Below, piece by piece: positions 26,089-35,476 of a stretch of DNA of 64,000 nucleotides. A program made the translations under genes and the position numbers. Origin of the DNA: Acetobacteraceae bacterium. GTDB lineage: Bacteria; Pseudomonadota; Alphaproteobacteria; Acetobacterales; Acetobacteraceae. Position 1 is the first letter of the stretch. Each line of letters opens with the position of its first letter. The DNA is taken from the NCBI GenBank assembly GCA_027482245.1, contig JAIXWG010000071.1, positions 42,457-106,456 of the forward strand, written 5' to 3'. The notes beneath the pieces were generated by a model, which was not told the DNA's origin, did not search any database, and saw only the letters and a program-made list of their open reading frames with translations.

Positions 26089-26930
26089 CACGCCTGCCCC
26101 GCCGCGACGCGATCGCGGTATTCCTGCTGCACCTGCGCCAGCGTGCGGAACTCCGCGCCCATCTTCGTCACGCCGTCGATCAGCTTCTCCAGCATCATCA
26201 TGCGATGCCCGCGGCCGATGACGTAGGGGTGGAAGGTGAAGACCAGCATCCCCCATTCATTGGTGCGGGTCATGTACTCGAAATCCGCCAGCCAGTTCTC
26301 CAGCACCGCATTGGCATTGGCGAGCCCCGGCATCACCGCGCCGCCGACGCGGAAGAACTCGAAATGCGGATGATCGTCGAGCGACCAGGAGATCGGGATC
26401 TCCACGAGGTCCGTCACCTCCCCGAACTGCAGCGGAGCGTCCGCCACGCAGACATCGCCGCGCCGCGCGAAATAGGGCTGGCAGTCATGCCCCATCATGC
26501 TGCTGTCATACTGGCAGCCATGCTGGCGGATCAGGTCGATGGTACGGTCGCTGAGGTCCCAGGACGGTGATCGGTAGCCGACCGGCCCCTTGCCCTGCAG
26601 ATCCTTGATGGCCTCCACCGCAAGCGCGAATTCATCGGCCTCCTTCTGCGCCTCCAGCGCCGCGGGTGGCACGTGGCTCCAGCCATGGTGGCCGATCTCG
26701 TGACCCTCCTTCAGGATGCGCTCGCAGGCCTGTGGATAGGTCTTGATGACGACGCCAGGCACATACCAGCTCGCCTTGATGCCGCGGCTGCCCAGCAGGT
26801 CGAGGATCCGTCCCGCGCCGACCACGCCGAATTCGCCACGCGAGACCGGCGTCGGCGTCGTCATGCCGCGGGATGCGAAGCCCGACCAGGTATCGAAATC
26901 GAAGGACAGGCAGGCGATGTGGCGCGGCAT
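26088..26930 (-). CDS. Polysaccharide deacetylase-like protein (NodB/CE4 fold)
   Basis: A 280-residue cytosolic protein with the CE4/NodB fold. The metal triad is visible as the aspartates in LSFDFDTW (D11/D13) with H82 and H86 in GHHGWSH. It has YRSPSWDLSD, and FTFHPYVIGRG in the last third. There is no signal peptide, so a cell-wall role is unlikely. Cytosolic members of this fold include cyclic imide hydrolases and allantoinase-like PuuE. Grouping with an SDR and a hydrolase favours small-molecule imide, amide or ester hydrolysis. It is the first gene of the operon. Confidence 0.88.
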   Translation of the reverse strand: MPRHIACLSFDFDTWSGFASRGMTTPTPVSRGEFGVVGAGRILDLLGSRGIKASWYVPGVVIKTYPQACERILKEGHEIGHHGWSHVPPAALEAQKEADEFALAVEAIKDLQGKGPVGYRSPSWDLSDRTIDLIRQHGCQYDSSMMGHDCQPYFARRGDVCVADAPLQFGEVTDLVEIPISWSLDDHPHFEFFRVGGAVMPGLANANAVLENWLADFEYMTRTNEWGMLVFTFHPYVIGRGHRMMMLEKLIDGVTKMGAEFRTLAQVQQEYRDRVAAGQA

Positions 26931-27052
26931 GGACGACTCCCGCGCGCGCGGGGACTTCGCGCCGCGCGCATGACGTGACTATCGTGGCGGAGCATGAACG
27001 CCGCTCCCCCCTGCCGCAAGGCGTTGCCGCCCCGTCACGCGGGCCTTGCCTG

Positions 27053-28270
27053 ATGGGCATGCCCGCCTGGATCGCGGCACTGTCGGCGACGCTGCTGATG
27101 CAGACCGTCGCCTCCTTCCTCACGCAATCGCTGCCCGTCGTGGCACCGCTGATCACCGCCAGCGCGGGCCTGGCGCCGGAGGCGATCGGCAACCTCGCGG
27201 CGTTGGTCGCACTCGGCACGGTGCTGTTCCTGCTGTTGGGCGGGCCCTTCCTGGCGCGCTTCGGGCCGGTGCGCACCTTGCAGGCGGGGGCAGCGATCTC
27301 GGCCATCGCGATGCTGGTGGCGGCGCAGGGTTCGGCGCCGGCGCTGGTGCTGGCGTCGCTGCTGCTCGGCATCGGCTACGGGCCATCGCCGCCCGCGGGC
27401 AGCCGCATCCTGGCGGCCACGGCACCGCCCGGCCACCGCACGCTGATCTTCTCCGTCAAGCAGGCCGGCGCGCCACTCGGCGGTGCGCTGGCGGGGCTGG
27501 CGACCGCGCCGATCGCTGCGCAGTTCGGCTGGGTGGCGGCGCTGCTGGCCACCATCGCCGTCGCACTCGTTGCGGCCGCGATCATCCAGCCGCTGGAACG
27601 CACGCTGGACGTCGAGCGTGATCCGACGCAGCGCCTCACGGTCCTCACGCTGTTCCGCCGTTCCACCTGGCTGGCGCCCATCACGGCACTCGGCCTGCAT
27701 GGCGCGCTGCCGCCGCTGACCGTGCTGGCGATGAGCTTCGCGACGCTGCAGGGCTGCCTCTTCACCTTCACCGTCACCTGGCTGACGGTGGACCATGGCA
27801 TTGGCCTGGTGCAGGCGGGCACCGCCTTCGCCTGCATGCAGGGCGCGGGTGTCGTCGCGCGCATCGTGCTGGGCTGGCTCGCGGACCGCACGGGGCAGCC
27901 CTCGCTGAACCTGCTGGTGCAGGCGGGCGTCGCCTGCTTGGCGGGGATCGCCTTCGCGCTGATGCCGGGGGACGCCGCGCCCTGGCTGATCTACACGCTC
28001 TCCGGAACAGCGGGCTTCGTCGCCGCCAGCTGGAACGGCATCTACATGTCGGAAGTCGCGCGCCTGGTGCAGCCCGCGCAGGTGGCGGCGGCGACCTCGG
28101 GCTCCACGCTCTTCACCTTCCTCGGCTACCTCGCGGCTCCGGTCTTCTTCGCGCTGATGGTGTCGCTGACGGGCAGCTGGAGGCTCGCCTTCCTGCTGGC
28201 GGCGGGGCAGCTCGGCGTGGTGGGGCTCGGCGCCGCGCTGCTGTTGCGGCGCGCCATCCGGCGTGGCTAA
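27053..28270 (+). CDS. MFS transporter
   Basis: A 405-residue major facilitator with about twelve membrane spans. The loop 2-3 motif is degenerate (GGPFLARFGPVRTLQ, residues about 63-77). The repeat in the second half is clearer (GWLADRTGQPSLN). The start gives a short cytosolic lead before the first span; a second ATG two codons later is equally possible. It faces away from the deacetylase-SDR-hydrolase operon and is followed by an FAH-family hydrolase, so it may import or export that pathway's compound. Confidence 0.88.
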   Translation: MGMPAWIAALSATLLMQTVASFLTQSLPVVAPLITASAGLAPEAIGNLAALVALGTVLFLLLGGPFLARFGPVRTLQAGAAISAIAMLVAAQGSAPALVLASLLLGIGYGPSPPAGSRILAATAPPGHRTLIFSVKQAGAPLGGALAGLATAPIAAQFGWVAALLATIAVALVAAAIIQPLERTLDVERDPTQRLTVLTLFRRSTWLAPITALGLHGALPPLTVLAMSFATLQGCLFTFTVTWLTVDHGIGLVQAGTAFACMQGAGVVARIVLGWLADRTGQPSLNLLVQAGVACLAGIAFALMPGDAAPWLIYTLSGTAGFVAASWNGIYMSEVARLVQPAQVAAATSGSTLFTFLGYLAAPVFFALMVSLTGSWRLAFLLAAGQLGVVGLGAALLLRRAIRRG

Positions 28271-28298
28271 AGCTGCCGCGAATCACGGGGGAACGGCG

Positions 28299-29069
28299 AT
28301 GACGCTCTGGGTCCGCTATGCGCGCAATGGCGCGGAAGGCTTCGGCACGCTGGAGGGTGATGCCATCCAGCCGCATGAGGGCGACCTCTTCGCCGGCGCC
28401 CCGCCGAGCGGCGCGTCCTTCCCCCTGGCGGAGGTCACGCTGCTGCCCCCCGTGCGCCCCGCCGTCTTCATCGGTCTCTGGAACAACTTTGCCGAAGCTG
28501 CCGCGAAGCAGGGCCTTTCGCACCCCGAATCGCCGCTGTTCTTCCTGAAGTCGCCGCGCAGCGTCGTGGGGCCCGACGCCACCATCACGCCGCCCACGGG
28601 CTACACCGGCCGCGTGATCTATGAGGGCGAGCTCGGCCTGGTCATCGGCAAGCGCGTGTCGAATGCCAGCGAGGAGGAAGCTGCCGCGGCGATCTTCGGC
28701 CTGACCTGCGTGAACGACGTGACGGCGCTGGAGACGCTGACGGCCGATGCCTCCTTCCCGCAATGGGCGCGGGCCAAGGGCGCCGACAGCTTCGGGCCGG
28801 TCGGCCCGGCCATCGCCACGGGGCTCGACTGGTCCACGCTGCGCGTAAAGGTCGCGTTGAACGGGCGGGTGCGCCAGGACTACCCGACGGCGGACATGAT
28901 CATCCCGCCCGCGCGCATCGTGTCGCTGCTGTCGCGGGAGATGACGCTGGAGCCGGGTGACCTGATCGCCTGCGGCACCAGCGTCGGCGCCCTGCCGATG
29001 CGCCCCGGCATGACCGTCGAGGTAACCATCGACGGCATCGGCACGCTGCGCAATGTCTTCAGCAGCTGA
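28299..29069 (+). CDS. Fumarylacetoacetate hydrolase family protein
   Basis: A 256-residue FAH-fold protein. The metal ligands are in the pattern IYEGELGLVIGKRVS (glutamates of ExE) and the aspartate of TCVNDVTALE. FFLKSPRSVVGP and the C-terminal DLIACGTSVGALPMRPG are also typical. Members hydrolyse C-C bonds of acylpyruvates, decarboxylate oxaloacetate or hydrate 2-hydroxypentadienoate. The last would fit downstream of a ring-cleaving dioxygenase. The specific reaction cannot be told from sequence. Only 28 bp separate it from the MFS gene. Confidence 0.92.
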   Translation: MTLWVRYARNGAEGFGTLEGDAIQPHEGDLFAGAPPSGASFPLAEVTLLPPVRPAVFIGLWNNFAEAAAKQGLSHPESPLFFLKSPRSVVGPDATITPPTGYTGRVIYEGELGLVIGKRVSNASEEEAAAAIFGLTCVNDVTALETLTADASFPQWARAKGADSFGPVGPAIATGLDWSTLRVKVALNGRVRQDYPTADMIIPPARIVSLLSREMTLEPGDLIACGTSVGALPMRPGMTVEVTIDGIGTLRNVFSS

Positions 29070-29082
29070 AAGGCCCCGCTGT

Positions 29083-29138
29083 CCAGGGTCCCGCTGGACC
29101 CTGGCGAGGGGGTGCAGGGGGAGCAGCGCTCCCCCTGC
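29083..29138. terminator. Tandem perfect hairpins between convergent genes
   Basis: Two adjacent perfect stems lie in the 72-bp gap between the FAH-family gene and wrbA. CCAGGGTCC pairs with GGACCCTGG (29083-29091 / 29096-29104, 4-base loop). GCAGGGGGAGC pairs with GCTCCCCCTGC (29114-29124 / 29128-29138, 3-base loop). Neither has a long T-tract. Their location between converging stops makes a two-way termination or insulation element the best reading. Confidence 0.6.
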
Positions 29139-29141
29139 TGC

Positions 29142-29759
29142 TCAGCCGAACAGGTTCCCGCCCGCCTTCACCGCCGCCGCCACCTTGGCCACGTAGCGCC
29201 CCTGGAATCGCGCCCCATCCAGTTCCACCGCGGAGGGCTGGCGGCTGCCGTCGCCATCCGTGATGGTGGAGGCGCCGTAGGGGCTGCCGCCCTTCACCTC
29301 GCCCACGCCCATCTGCCCCTGGAAGGCGTAGGGCAGGCCGACGATGACCAGGCCGAGATGCATCAGCGTCGGCAGGAAGGTCAGGATCGTGCTCTCCTGC
29401 CCGCCATGCTGCGTGGCGGAGGAGGTGAAGACGGAGCCCACCTTCCCGTTCAGCGCGCCCTTCGCCCAGAGCCCACCGGTCTGGTCGATGAAGTTCCGCA
29501 TCTGGGACGTGACGCTGCCGTAGCGCGTGCCGCTGCCGAAGATGATGGCGTCGTAGTTCGGCAGGTCGTCCACCGTCGCGATGGGGGCAGCCTGGTCCAT
29601 CTTGTAGTGGGACTTCCGCGCCACTTCCTCCGGCACCAGTTCCGGCACGCGCTTGATGTCCACCTCGGCGTCGGCGGCGCGGGCGCCTTCGGCCACGGCC
29701 TGCGCCATCGCCTCGATATGGCCATAGGCGGAGTAGTAGAGCACGAGAACGCGGGTCAT
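29142..29759 (-). CDS. wrbA: NAD(P)H:quinone oxidoreductase, WrbA type
   Basis: A 205-residue flavodoxin-like FMN protein that reduces quinones by two electrons and so limits redox cycling. FMN-loop residues are in LVLYYSAYGHIEAMA (residues 4-18). The WrbA signature GSGTRYGSVTSQMRNFID and the STATQHGGQE-like SSATQHGGQES are also present. The C-terminal ARFQGRYVAKVA is standard. The start was set at the ATG directly before TRVLVLYY; the in-frame upstream ATG would add five residues without support. A quinone reductase suits the aromatic-catabolic neighbourhood. Confidence 0.95.
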   Translation of the reverse strand: MTRVLVLYYSAYGHIEAMAQAVAEGARAADAEVDIKRVPELVPEEVARKSHYKMDQAAPIATVDDLPNYDAIIFGSGTRYGSVTSQMRNFIDQTGGLWAKGALNGKVGSVFTSSATQHGGQESTILTFLPTLMHLGLVIVGLPYAFQGQMGVGEVKGGSPYGASTITDGDGSRQPSAVELDGARFQGRYVAKVAAAVKAGGNLFG

Positions 29760-29922
29760 CGGGCAGGCTCCCATCGGGTTGCGTTGGCCGCCTTCTCGCG
29801 CCGCGCCACGGGGCGCGCCATCAGTCGGCGGTGATGATGATCAGAAGCGCGGCGGATGATCTGCCGCGCGCCTGCACCATCCGGGTCCCGCTACCATGGC
29901 GCGCCCGGCCGCCGATTGACGC

Positions 29923-29945
29923 AAAAGGCTGCCTCAGTAGCAGCC
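29923..29945 (-). terminator. Intrinsic terminator overlapping the panE-like stop codon
   Basis: On the minus strand GGCTGC, a 7-base loop containing the TGA stop of the reductase gene, then GCAGCC and TTTT. The stem is only 6 bp but GC-rich and followed directly by four T's. It would end the acyl-CoA ligase-reductase transcript. Confidence 0.5.
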
Positions 29946-30911
29946 CGCCACACGCGCCCGGGCCCGGACCAGGGCCAGCACCGTGTCGCAGGTCGGCACC
30001 GGAACCTCCACCAGCCCCGCCAGTTCCACGACGGCGCCGAGCAGCGCGTCGATCTCCATCGGCCGGCCGCGTTCCAGGTCCTGCAGCATGGAGGTCTTGT
30101 GCGCGCCGACCTCCGCCCCGCCCGCGATGCGCTTGTCCACATCGATGGCGAAGCGGACGCCGAGCTTCTCCGCCACCGCCTGGCCTTCCAGCATCATGGC
30201 GCGGGCCACGCCGCGCTGGCCGGGATCGCCGATCAGCACATCGAGCGTCACGCCCGTCAGCGCGCTGATCGGGTTGAACGCCATGTTGCCCCAGAGCTTG
30301 ACCCAGAGCTCGTCGCGGATCTTCGGCCGCACCGGTGCCTTGAGGCCGGCGGCGATCAGCGCCTCGCTGAGCGCCGAGACGCGCGGGCTGCGGCTGCCGT
30401 CAGGCTCACCCAGGGTGAAGCGGTCGCCATAGGTGTGCTCGATGACGCCGGGCTCCGGCACCTCCGCCGCCGGATAGACGATGGCGCCGATGGCCCGCGA
30501 CGGTGCGAGCAGTTCGCTCACGACGCCCCCGGGATCCACGCTCTCCACCCGCCGGCCCTCATGCGGGCCGGCGAGCTTATGAAAATACCACCAGGGGATG
30601 CCGTTGACGGCGGAGACAATGGCCGTCTCCGGCCCCAGCAGCGGCTGCATCTGCTTCGCCGCGCCGGGCAGCGAATGCGCCTTGAGCGTGACGACGACAT
30701 AGTCCTGCACGCCCGCTTCCTCGGCGGTCGCGACGGCGCGGACGGGGACGGTGATCTCCGTGCCTTCACTCCGCAGCACCAGGCCCTTCTGCTGCATGGC
30801 GGCGAGGTGCGGGCCACGGGCGATGACCGTGACCTCGTGATCGCCCTTGGCGGCGAGCTTCGCCGCCATCAGCCCGCCGATCGCGCCGGCGCCGAAGACG
30901 CAGATCTTCAC
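29934..30911 (-). CDS. 2-dehydropantoate 2-reductase family protein (PanE/ApbA)
   Basis: A 325-residue NADP-dependent reductase. The Rossmann motif is FGAGAIGG (residues 6-13), the catalytic lysine is probably in KIRDELWVKLWGNMAFNP, and NGIPWWYFHKL is family-typical. Canonical PanE makes pantoate for CoA synthesis. Coupling to an acyl-CoA ligase by a GTGA overlap and the catabolic context suggest a paralogue acting on another 2-keto acid, so no gene symbol is given. The start is a GTG that overlaps the ligase stop. Confidence 0.88.
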   Translation of the reverse strand: MKICVFGAGAIGGLMAAKLAAKGDHEVTVIARGPHLAAMQQKGLVLRSEGTEITVPVRAVATAEEAGVQDYVVVTLKAHSLPGAAKQMQPLLGPETAIVSAVNGIPWWYFHKLAGPHEGRRVESVDPGGVVSELLAPSRAIGAIVYPAAEVPEPGVIEHTYGDRFTLGEPDGSRSPRVSALSEALIAAGLKAPVRPKIRDELWVKLWGNMAFNPISALTGVTLDVLIGDPGQRGVARAMMLEGQAVAEKLGVRFAIDVDKRIAGGAEVGAHKTSMLQDLERGRPMEIDALLGAVVELAGLVEVPVPTCDTVLALVRARARVAGCY

Positions 30912-32431
30912 AGCGAAAGCCCCAGCTTCTCCGCGAGGCCGATGCGCATCAGCTTGCCCGTCGCCCCCTTCGGGATTTCCGGCAGGAAGACCACTTTCCG
31001 CGGCACCTTGAAATCCGCCAGGTGCTTGGCCGCGAAGTCCCGCAGTTCCCGCTCCGTCAGTTCCATGCCGTCGCGCAGCACCACCGCCGCGCCGACTTCC
31101 TCGCCCAGCTTGGCGTGCGGGATGGCGAAGGTCAGCGCCTGCGCCACCGCGGGGTGGTCGGAGAGGATGCCGTCCACTTCCAGCGGCGACACCTTCTCTC
31201 CACCACGGTTGATCAATTCCTTCAGCCGGCCCGTGAGCATGAGGAAGCCGTCCTCGTCGAACATCCCCTGGTCGCCGGTGCGGAACCAGCCATTGGTGAA
31301 GGCCTTCGCGTTGGCTTCCGGGTTGGCCTCGTAGCCCTTGGTGACGTTGGGGCCGCGGATCACGACCTCCCCGATCCCGCCCTTGCCCATGATGGTGCCG
31401 TCATCGTCCATGATGGCGACCTCCGGCCCCGCCGGCAGCCCGACCAGGCCCGGCTTGCGCGGGCCCGAGAGCGGGTTGGAGCACATCTGATGGCTCGCCT
31501 CCGTCATGCCGTAGCTCTCCACCAGCGGCACGCCGAACACTTCCTCGAGTTGCTTCATCACCGGGCCCGGCAGCGAAGCAGAGGAGGAGCGGATGAAGCG
31601 CAGCGGCGCGCGCTTGATGATCTCCGCATTGCGGTCCGCGCGCGCCAGGATGGTCTGGTGCATGGTCGGCACAGCCGTGTACCAGGACGGCCTTTCCTCA
31701 TCCATCCAGCGGAAGAACTTCAGCGCGTCGAAGCCCGGCGTGCAGCAGACGGAAGCGCCCGCGCCGAGCGAGGACAGCACCGCCGCGATCAGCCCATGGA
31801 TGTGGAACAGCGGCATGATGTTGAGGCAGGCATCGGCCGGCGTCAGCGCCAGCGTCGCGCCGATGTGACGGGCGGAGGCGCAGATGTTCCCCTGCGTCAG
31901 CGGCACGATCTTCGGCCGCGCCGTGGTGCCGGAGGTATGCAGTACCAGCGCCACATCGTCTTCCGCCGCCATGCCCGGGGAGGCCGCGCTGCCCGTGGGC
32001 CCGCCCTCCAGCGTGAAGGCACCCGCGCCCGCGGCCATGTCCGGCACCAGCTCGATGATCGGCACGCCGAGCTTCGCCGCCGCACCCCGCGCCGGCGTCT
32101 CGTTGCCCTTCAGCACGATCAGCGCCTTGGCCTTCAGGTCCTCGATGTAGAACTCGAACTCCTCGCCGCGATAGGCGGGGTTCAGCGGCGCGGTGGTGGC
32201 GCCCGCGGCCACGGCCACGAAGGCGGCCGCCATCTCCGGCCCGTTCGGCAGCACCATCGCCACCCGGTCGCCCCGCCCGATGCCCCGTGCGTTCAGCGCG
32301 GCGACCGTCGCCTCCGCCAGGCTGCGCAGCGCGGCGTAGGTCAGCGTCGCGCGCCCTTCCGTCGCGCGGATGGCGGCGGCCTCGGCCCGGCCCTGTTGCA
32401 ACAGTTCCGCGATCGTGCGGTAGGCGGCCAT
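30908..32431 (-). CDS. Acyl-CoA synthetase (AMP-forming), ANL superfamily
   Basis: A 507-residue adenylate-forming ligase that couples a carboxylic acid to CoA via an acyl-AMP. Core motifs are LVLHTSGTTARPK (P-loop-like), YGMTEASHQM, GWFRTGDQG, KELINRGGEKVSP and the C-terminal PKGATGKLMR with the catalytic lysine. The overall pattern resembles the Pcs60/oxalyl-CoA synthetase group. An oxalate or aromatic acid substrate is possible but not shown. The start follows GGGGAG upstream. It is coupled to the PanE-like gene. Confidence 0.92.
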   Translation of the reverse strand: MAAYRTIAELLQQGRAEAAAIRATEGRATLTYAALRSLAEATVAALNARGIGRGDRVAMVLPNGPEMAAAFVAVAAGATTAPLNPAYRGEEFEFYIEDLKAKALIVLKGNETPARGAAAKLGVPIIELVPDMAAGAGAFTLEGGPTGSAASPGMAAEDDVALVLHTSGTTARPKIVPLTQGNICASARHIGATLALTPADACLNIMPLFHIHGLIAAVLSSLGAGASVCCTPGFDALKFFRWMDEERPSWYTAVPTMHQTILARADRNAEIIKRAPLRFIRSSSASLPGPVMKQLEEVFGVPLVESYGMTEASHQMCSNPLSGPRKPGLVGLPAGPEVAIMDDDGTIMGKGGIGEVVIRGPNVTKGYEANPEANAKAFTNGWFRTGDQGMFDEDGFLMLTGRLKELINRGGEKVSPLEVDGILSDHPAVAQALTFAIPHAKLGEEVGAAVVLRDGMELTERELRDFAAKHLADFKVPRKVVFLPEIPKGATGKLMRIGLAEKLGLSL

Positions 32432-32541
32432 ATGGAAGTCTCCCCTGGGTTGCGGCGGATTATGCCGGGCAGGCCGGGCGCGCGGAAGGGTGGCCAACTG
32501 GCCGCGCCCCCGCCGGCGATGCTACGCAAGGCCTTGTGTCG

Positions 32542-33870
32542 ATGCGCCGATGGATGATCCCGGCCTGCCTTCTCGCCATGCTGGCCGCCCCGGCCCTGGC
32601 GCAGCCTTCCGCGCGCGACCTGCGTGACGCCGAACGCACCGCCACCGAACGCCGCCGCGCGGCCGAAGCCGCCACCGACCGCGCCCGCGCCCTGGCGGAG
32701 GAGGAGATCGCCCTGGCCGGCCGCCGCGTGGAAGCCGCCGCCCGCGCCCAGGCCGCGGAAGCGGCGGTAGAGCAGGCCCGCCAGCAGCTGATCGGCGCCC
32801 GCCGCCAGGTCCAGGCCGCGACGACGGAGATGTCGGCCCGCGCCGCGTCGCTCCGCCCCCTGCTGCCCGTCATGCTCCGCCTCTCCCTCTGGCCCGCGGA
32901 GACCGTGCTCGCCGTGCCCGGGGAGCCGGAGGACACGCTGCGCGGCGCCCTGGTGCTCCGCGGCCTGGTGCGGCGGCTGGAGGAGGAATCGGCCGCGCTG
33001 CGCCGCGCCGAACAGGCCGCGCGCGATGCGGAAGCCCTCGCCGCGCGGGAAGCCGAGGCCCTGGCCACCGCCGAGGCCGCGGCGCGGGAGGCCGAGTCGG
33101 CGCTGGAGGCCGAACTCGCCGAGGCCCGCCGCCGCCGCGGCGCGGCGGAGGAGCAGGAGGAACGCGCCGCCACCCGCGCCGCGGAGGCCGCCGCCCGCGC
33201 CACCGACCTGGCCGATGTGCTGGCGCGCCTGGAGCGCGAACGGGTGAGGCGGGAGGCGGAGGAACGCGCCAATGCCGCCGCCCGCGCCGCGGAAGCCGCC
33301 CGCCGCGCGGCGGAGGAAGCCCGCGAACGCCGCCTGGCGGAGGCCGCCCGTGCCCGCGCGGCCGAGGAAGCGCGTGCCCGGGAGGAAGCCCGGGCGCGGG
33401 AGGAAGCCCGCAGCCGCGCCGCCAGCCGCGCGCCCGCGCGGGAGGATCCGCCCCCCCGCCAGGCCGCGGCCCCGGCCGCGCCGGTCGCCCCTTCCGGCGG
33501 CCGCGCCGTGCCCGTGGCGGGGCGGGTCGCGACCCAATGGGGGGAAGCCGCGGCCGGCGGCCCCCACCGGGGCCTGACCTATGCCGCGGCGGGGGGTGCG
33601 CGCGTCGTCTCCCCCTGCAACGGGCGGGCGGTTTTCGCCGCGCCCTTCCGATCCTTCGGGCTACTGTTGATTGTGGATTGCGGGGGAGGATACCATTTTG
33701 TTCTGGCCGGTCTCGATCGGCTCGACGCCGCGGCCGGTCAGAGGCTGCTGGCGGGGGAGCCGATCGGTGTGCTGGGCGGGGCTGGCGCTGCGGGCGGTTC
33801 CCTCTATGTGGAGCTTCGGCGCAACGGGCAGCCGGTGGATCCGCGGCCCTGGTTCGCGGCGCGGGGGTAA
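32542..33870 (+). CDS. EnvC-like murein hydrolase activator with degenerate LytM domain
   Basis: A 442-residue exported protein. The signal peptide ends at PALAQ. A long Ala/Glu/Arg coiled coil of about 280 residues follows, then a C-terminal M23/LytM domain (from about residue 320, GRVATQWGEA). The zinc site is lost: the HxxxD position reads HRGLT and the HxH position reads YVELR. It therefore cannot cut peptidoglycan itself, as in E. coli EnvC, which activates amidases at the septum. It lies in the common alphaproteobacterial order envC-ctpA-yibQ-rppH. Confidence 0.85.
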   Translation: MRRWMIPACLLAMLAAPALAQPSARDLRDAERTATERRRAAEAATDRARALAEEEIALAGRRVEAAARAQAAEAAVEQARQQLIGARRQVQAATTEMSARAASLRPLLPVMLRLSLWPAETVLAVPGEPEDTLRGALVLRGLVRRLEEESAALRRAEQAARDAEALAAREAEALATAEAAAREAESALEAELAEARRRRGAAEEQEERAATRAAEAAARATDLADVLARLERERVRREAEERANAAARAAEAARRAAEEARERRLAEAARARAAEEARAREEARAREEARSRAASRAPAREDPPPRQAAAPAAPVAPSGGRAVPVAGRVATQWGEAAAGGPHRGLTYAAAGGARVVSPCNGRAVFAAPFRSFGLLLIVDCGGGYHFVLAGLDRLDAAAGQRLLAGEPIGVLGGAGAAGGSLYVELRRNGQPVDPRPWFAARG

Positions 33871-33948
33871 CCTCGGGGTCATAACCCCGGGTCATATTGG
33901 TCAGGTCGTGGGCCCGTCGGCGCGCGACCCAAGGATGCGGGTGGTCGC

Positions 33949-35454
33949 ATGGGCGACGTGTCTGGACGGCAGGATGAACAGCGCGGCGCCAAGGGCGATG
34001 CGCGGATTCCGAACCTCGGCCCGGTCGTGACGGCCGCCCCACCGGTATCGAGGCGCCGTCGCCTCGGCACCTTCGGCGCCGTCACCGCGGCCTTCATCGC
34101 CGGCGCCGTCATCGGCCCGGTGATCGCGCTGCCCACGATCCAGGCCTGGGCGCAGGATGGCGGGCGGGCGGAGACCTACCGGCTGCTCAACCTGTTCGGC
34201 GACGTCTTCGAACGCATCCGCGCCGAGTATGTGGAGCCCGTCACCGACCGCGACGTGATCGAGAATGCCATCAACGGCATGCTCCAGGGCCTCGACCCGC
34301 ACAGCAGCTACATGAACCCGCGCAGCTTCCGCGACATGCAGGTGCAGACGCGCGGCGAGTTCGGCGGCCTCGGCATCGAAGTCACGCAGGAGGGGGGGTA
34401 CGTCAAGGTCATCTCCCCGATCGACGACACCCCTGCCGCCCGCGCCGGCGTGAAGCCCGGCGACCTCATCACCCACCTCAACGGCCAGTCCACCCAGGGC
34501 CTGACGCTGCAGGAAGCGGTGGAGCAGATGCGCGGCGAACGCGGCACCGCCATCCGCCTGACCATCCGGCGCGAAGGCGAGACGCGGCCGGTCGAACTCT
34601 CGCTGACGCGCGACGTCATCCGCCCGCAGGTCGCGCGCTTCCGCCTGGAAGGCAACGACATCGCCTATGTCCGCCTCTCCTCCTTCAACGAGCAGACGGA
34701 AGGCGCGCTGCGCCGCGCCATGACGTCCATGCGCAACCAGGCCGGCGGCAACCTCAAGGGCGTCATCCTGGACCTGCGCAACAACCCCGGCGGGCTGCTC
34801 GACCAGGCCGTGCAGGTGGCGGACGACTTCCTGGACCAGGGCGAGATCGTCTCCACCCGCGCCCGCCGCGCGGAAGACGCGCAGCGCTGGAACGCCCGTC
34901 CGGGCGACATCGCGCAGGGCCTGCCGATGGTCGTGCTGGTCAATGCGGGCTCCGCCAGCGCCTCCGAAATCGTCGCCGGCGCGCTGCAGGACCATCGTCG
35001 CGCGATCGTGATGGGCGTGAAGTCCTTCGGGAAGGGCAGCGTCCAGACCGTGATGCCGATCCCGGGCCAGGGCGCCATCCGCCTGACCACGGCGCGCTAC
35101 TACACCCCCTCCGGTCGCTCCATCCAGGCGACGGGCATCGAGCCGGATATCGAGGTGCTGGCCGCGCGCGTGGACGCGAACGCCCCGGCGCGGGACCGGG
35201 AGGCGGACCTCCGCCGCGCGCTGCGCAACGACGGCGAACGCCCGCAGGCGCAGCAGCAGCCCGCGCCGCCGCCCCTGCCGCCGCTGAACCTGCCGGCCGG
35301 GGTGCTGGACCGCGTGGTGCGCGCGCCGGCCGAGGGCGCCGCGACCTTCGACCCGACCAAGCCGGAAACGGATCACCAGCTGCAACAGGCGGCCCAGCTG
35401 CTGCGCAACATCGCCGCCGCCCCCGCCCAGCCGCAGCGCCGCGCCCAGCGCTGA
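33949..35454 (+). CDS. ctpA: Carboxy-terminal processing protease, S41 family
   Basis: A 501-residue periplasmic serine protease. An N-terminal membrane anchor (TFGAVTAAFIAGAVIGPVIAL, residues about 41-61 in two parts) is followed by a PDZ domain at about 140-220. The catalytic region has S337 in GSASASEI and K362 in SFGKGSVQ, separated by the family's 25 residues. CtpA trims C termini of envelope proteins and controls wall hydrolases. The C-terminal 120 residues are Pro/Gln-rich. It lies 78 bp after the EnvC-like gene; the gap holds a small hairpin CGGGGT-CATA-ACCCCG (33874-33889). Confidence 0.95.
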   Translation: MGDVSGRQDEQRGAKGDARIPNLGPVVTAAPPVSRRRRLGTFGAVTAAFIAGAVIGPVIALPTIQAWAQDGGRAETYRLLNLFGDVFERIRAEYVEPVTDRDVIENAINGMLQGLDPHSSYMNPRSFRDMQVQTRGEFGGLGIEVTQEGGYVKVISPIDDTPAARAGVKPGDLITHLNGQSTQGLTLQEAVEQMRGERGTAIRLTIRREGETRPVELSLTRDVIRPQVARFRLEGNDIAYVRLSSFNEQTEGALRRAMTSMRNQAGGNLKGVILDLRNNPGGLLDQAVQVADDFLDQGEIVSTRARRAEDAQRWNARPGDIAQGLPMVVLVNAGSASASEIVAGALQDHRRAIVMGVKSFGKGSVQTVMPIPGQGAIRLTTARYYTPSGRSIQATGIEPDIEVLAARVDANAPARDREADLRRALRNDGERPQAQQQPAPPPLPPLNLPAGVLDRVVRAPAEGAATFDPTKPETDHQLQQAAQLLRNIAAAPAQPQRRAQR

Positions 35455-35476
35455 TCCCACCGATGCCTGGCGGCCG

